Shown piece after piece: positions 6,351 through 8,121 of a stretch of 8,121 nucleotides of DNA. Source of the DNA: an uncultured Clostridium sp. (GTDB lineage Bacteria; Bacillota; Clostridia; UBA1212; UBA1255); contig USLW01000075.1 of NCBI GenBank assembly GCA_900555605.1, positions 1-8,121 on the forward strand, given 5' to 3'. A model generated the notes under the pieces. The model did no database searches. It was not told the DNA's origin and was given only the letters and a program-made list of their open reading frames with translations. Numbering within the stretch: position 1 is the stretch's first letter; each line of letters opens with the position of its first letter. The position numbers and the translations under genes were made by a program.

Positions 6351-6473
6351 ATGAAAAACGAAAAAGGACAGGCCGCTGATGATTCGCTGTTTTTCTCATT
6401 CTCAGCTGTTTCGTTTTTCAGCAGAACTAAACGCCGTAGGCATAGGCGGGAAAATTTTATCAAAAATGAATGA
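6351..6473 (+). CDS. small ORF, 40 aa, unknown
   Basis: Short frame starting ATG at 6351 and ending TGA at 6471-6473. A purine-rich AAAGGGG (6336-6342) lies 8 nt before the ATG, and a near-consensus promoter sits just upstream. The peptide begins MKNEKGQAADDS, has a short hydrophobic run LFFSFSAVSFF (13-23) too short for a normal membrane helix, then a very basic stretch TKRRRHRRE (26-34). No family is recognised. The abrupt change from hydrophobic to Arg-rich could mean a frameshifted remnant of a longer membrane protein. AAAAAG (6330-6335) can pair with CTTTTT (6345-6350), placing the ribosome site in the loop of a weak hairpin. Confidence 0.35.
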   Translation: MKNEKGQAADDSLFFSFSAVSFFSRTKRRRHRRENFIKNE

Positions 6474-6610
6474 TGAAACAGACTTTTAAAAGATATTAGT
6501 TAAAATAACATCCGCAGATTATAATGGGAAGAAATAGATCCGAATTAGGCGTCTTTTAAAATGAAGATCAGGCCAGTAACAAATTATATCTTAAGAAACG
6601 ATTCTATACG

Positions 6611-6639
6611 TGGACAGAGCTTATAATCAATTTTATGAT
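6611..6639 (+). promoter_or_regulatory. promoter of the unknown exported protein gene
   Basis: TGGACA (6611-6616), 17-nt spacer, TATGAT (6634-6639); each box differs from consensus at one base. Predicted start near 6646, about 38 nt before the coding start. A lone TATAAT at 6622-6627 lacks a matching -35. Confidence 0.5.
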
Positions 6640-6683
6640 AGTACAATCATCTATATTGCGGTAGCTGTATAACGGAGGTGAAC

Positions 6684-7217
6684 ATGATGAGATGGATCAG
6701 ACTAATAGTCTTCATACTTTGCTTTTCTGCTGTTCATTTATTAGGCAATTCTGCTAACGAAACGGAATTGACGGATCACATAATTTACATCAAATATGCA
6801 GATTATTCAATGTTATCATCAGCTCCTGAGAGTCTGGCAGTGATAACCAAGTTTGATTCGTCATATCAGCTTTATGCAGATTTACGCGGCAGCGGAAGGC
6901 TCTACCGCCATGGAGAGGACAGAGAACGCATATTGTTATATGGCTTACATCAGCTCGAATCTGATAAAACACTTTTTTGGGAACCCACCCGACTATCCGA
7001 TATTGATGATCTATCTGATATTAATGATTTCTATAATTCATTTTGTTATGATGACGCCTATATATCTCTTTACGTCTATAAAGGTACTGAATTGCGTGAT
7101 ACCATCACGCTAACAATCTCCGATGGACGGCATCTTGGGTTTTCGTTATTTATAGTCAGCGACATCAAATGTGAAAAAAACAACGTATCCATATCAGTGG
7201 AAAAGTTCGGAAAATGA
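6684..7217 (+). CDS. exported protein of unknown function
   Basis: Frame of 177 aa from the ATG at 6684. GGAGG (6674-6678) lies 5 nt before this ATG and 8 nt before the next one at 6687; either could be used. A GTG at 6678 is in frame but overlaps the ribosome site and is unlikely. The N-terminus has MMRWIR followed by a hydrophobic run (LIVFILCFSAVHLL) and a likely signal peptidase site after GNSA, with an acidic, polar mature chain and no further membrane helix, so it is probably secreted. It lacks a lipobox. Residues LSDIDD-LSDIND are an in-frame tandem hexapeptide duplication (6993-7028). I do not recognise a family. It stands alone, with a promoter upstream and a convergent mannosidase gene downstream. 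Base composition is more AT-rich than the glycosidase genes. Confidence 0.7.
   Translation: MMRWIRLIVFILCFSAVHLLGNSANETELTDHIIYIKYADYSMLSSAPESLAVITKFDSSYQLYADLRGSGRLYRHGEDRERILLYGLHQLESDKTLFWEPTRLSDIDDLSDINDFYNSFCYDDAYISLYVYKGTELRDTITLTISDGRHLGFSLFIVSDIKCEKNNVSISVEKFGK
6993..7028 (+). repeat. 18-bp imperfect tandem duplication inside the unknown exported protein
   Basis: CTATCCGATATTGATGAT (6993-7010) is followed directly by CTATCTGATATTAATGAT (7011-7028), with two mismatches in 18. Both copies start on a codon boundary and encode LSDIDD and LSDIND. Confidence 0.85.
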
Positions 7218-7225
7218 CTATGGCA

Positions 7226-7245
7226 GCCGGGGCAAAAGCCCCGGC
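7226..7245. terminator. GC-rich stem-loop between convergent genes
   Basis: GCCGGGGC and GCCCCGGC form an 8-bp stem around an AAAA loop, 8 nt after the stop of the exported protein and 58 nt beyond the stop of the mannosidase on the other strand. Neither side has a proper T-tract, so termination is uncertain; it may instead protect 3' ends or end transcripts bidirectionally with low efficiency. Confidence 0.45.
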
Positions 7246-7303
7246 GCATATTACTCCGCGCATATTCTGTGGATATCCCGCGGATATGAAGTCCCATGGA
7301 TTT

Positions 7304-8121
7304 TTACAATTCTGTCATCAGAATCTCCCGCCAAGTCCCGTTAGAATCAATACGAATCGTTTTGATTTCATACGGGGAAAATGCAGCTTGTATGGTGCAG
7401 GCAGGCGCAGACAGCCGGATTTCTACAGAAGCGCCGCTTCCCTTTGTCTCGCAGAATCTGGCCACATATGCAGTTCCGTCTTCCGCGCGCTTATAAGCGG
7501 AAAGCATAACATGCTCACAGCTGATTTCAAGATTTTGATAAACCGCAGGCAGCGGACCCGGATGACAGCCCTCAAGGACAAACGGACAGGGCGTATTCCA
7601 ATCGGCAGCCCTTTGCGTCAGCTTCGAAAAGCAAATGTTTTCCTCCATGATCAGCGCATATGAAAAAGAAGAAACACCTTGCTCTGTCAGCGGACTTTCC
7701 GGGGTTCGTTCCCCGCCGTGGTCTGCGTACACGGGGCTGCGCAGAATCGTCAAATACAGCGCCGCATCCTGTGCGCTGAACCCATATTTGCAGTCATTCA
7801 GCACCGCAAAGCCTCTGCCGTCCGTTCCTGTCAGTGCGCACCATTGCTGGCAGGGCTGTTCGGTTCCGTCACAAGGGCGCTCTATCACGCCATAGGGAAT
7901 CTGACACCAAGCCTTAGGCTCCTCTAATGTCGTCTGAAATGCGAGCTTCAGAATTTTATGAGGTTCCTGCCAGTCTGCTTCTGCCCGCACCTCCAGCATA
8001 CGCATACCCGCGCAGAGGGACACATACTGTGTCAGACGTGAAGCACCATATCTGCTCACGATTTTTAGCGTCGCACGAACCGGCCCGTTTTCCGTTACGG
8101 TAAACACGGCGCCGCCAAAGC
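7304..8121 (-). CDS. alpha-mannosidase, GH38 family, C-terminal part (5' end outside window)
   Basis: About 272 codons of the 3' part of a longer gene; the frame stays open through the right edge (FGGA continues before VFTVTENGPVRA), so the first Met-like codon at 8105-8107 is an internal GTG and not a start. The sequence matches the beta-sandwich C-terminal region of GH38 enzymes: ENGPVRA, ADWQEPHKILKLAF, IPYGVIERP, QQWCALTG, FAVLNDCKYGFS, LTILRSPVYAD and the late SFSYALI stretch. The catalytic N-terminal domain with its zinc and nucleophile residues would lie beyond the edge, so activity cannot be checked here. Full-length members are usually above 800 residues. No signal for location is visible. 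It releases alpha-linked mannose from mannans or N-glycan-type oligosaccharides. The stop is TAA at 7304-7306. Confidence 0.88.
   Translation of the reverse strand, partial: FGGAVFTVTENGPVRATLKIVSRYGASRLTQYVSLCAGMRMLEVRAEADWQEPHKILKLAFQTTLEEPKAWCQIPYGVIERPCDGTEQPCQQWCALTGTDGRGFAVLNDCKYGFSAQDAALYLTILRSPVYADHGGERTPESPLTEQGVSSFSYALIMEENICFSKLTQRAADWNTPCPFVLEGCHPGPLPAVYQNLEISCEHVMLSAYKRAEDGTAYVARFCETKGSGASVEIRLSAPACTIQAAFSPYEIKTIRIDSNGTWREILMTEL

Noticed and set aside
6254..6463. 69-residue minus-strand frame opposite the small ORF
   Set aside because: No ribosome site or promoter on that strand, low-complexity content; the plus strand carries the promoter and ribosome signals.
7244..7287. Short repeats near the mannosidase 3' end (GCGCATATT twice, ATATCC-CGC-GGATAT)
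   Set aside because: They are short and isolated, with no regular spacing that would suggest CRISPR or a mobile element end.

Overview
The window looks like a chromosomal segment from a low-to-mid G+C Bacillota, most plausibly a gut-type Clostridia (Lachnospiraceae-like) organism. The reasons are strong AAGGAG-type ribosome sites, an encoded CCA on the tRNA, a LacI/GalR-type local regulator, and surface glycosidases that are lipid- or membrane-anchored with low-complexity Pro/Thr/Ser linkers. No marker here fixes the genus; that placement is inference.

Positions 1-5640, minus strand: a carbohydrate-use locus. Reading in the direction of transcription it holds a DMT/EamA-type 10-helix membrane transporter (complement 4714-5583), a LacI-family regulator (complement 3571-4599), a C-terminally membrane-anchored protein with two NPCBM carbohydrate-binding modules (complement 2069-3475), and a GH36-type alpha-galactosidase-like lipoprotein (complement 9-2072). 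The last two overlap by four bases (ATGA). The transporter, the regulator and the NPCBM gene each have a copy of the same operator, with core TAAACGTTTA, just upstream. The copy before the NPCBM gene is a perfect 24-bp palindrome. The likely model is a self-contained regulon: the LacI protein represses itself, the transporter and the NPCBM/GH36 pair until a sugar ligand appears; the NPCBM protein and the lipoprotein bind and trim an alpha-galactoside-type glycan at the outer membrane face; the transporter may take up the product.

Positions 5640-6677: mostly non-coding. It holds a weak signal-peptide-like remnant on the minus strand, an AT-rich block, a tRNA-Thr(CGT) with its own promoter and a strong intrinsic terminator, and then a near-consensus promoter with a ribosome site and a 40-codon small ORF of unknown meaning.

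Positions 6684-7217, plus strand: an unrecognised exported protein of about 177 residues with its own promoter and an 18-bp in-frame tandem duplication. It converges on the 3' part of a GH38 alpha-mannosidase gene (minus strand, 7304 to beyond the right edge), with a GC-rich stem-loop between the two stops. The mannosidase fits the glycan-degrading character of the locus, but its promoter lies outside the window, so its regulation cannot be judged.
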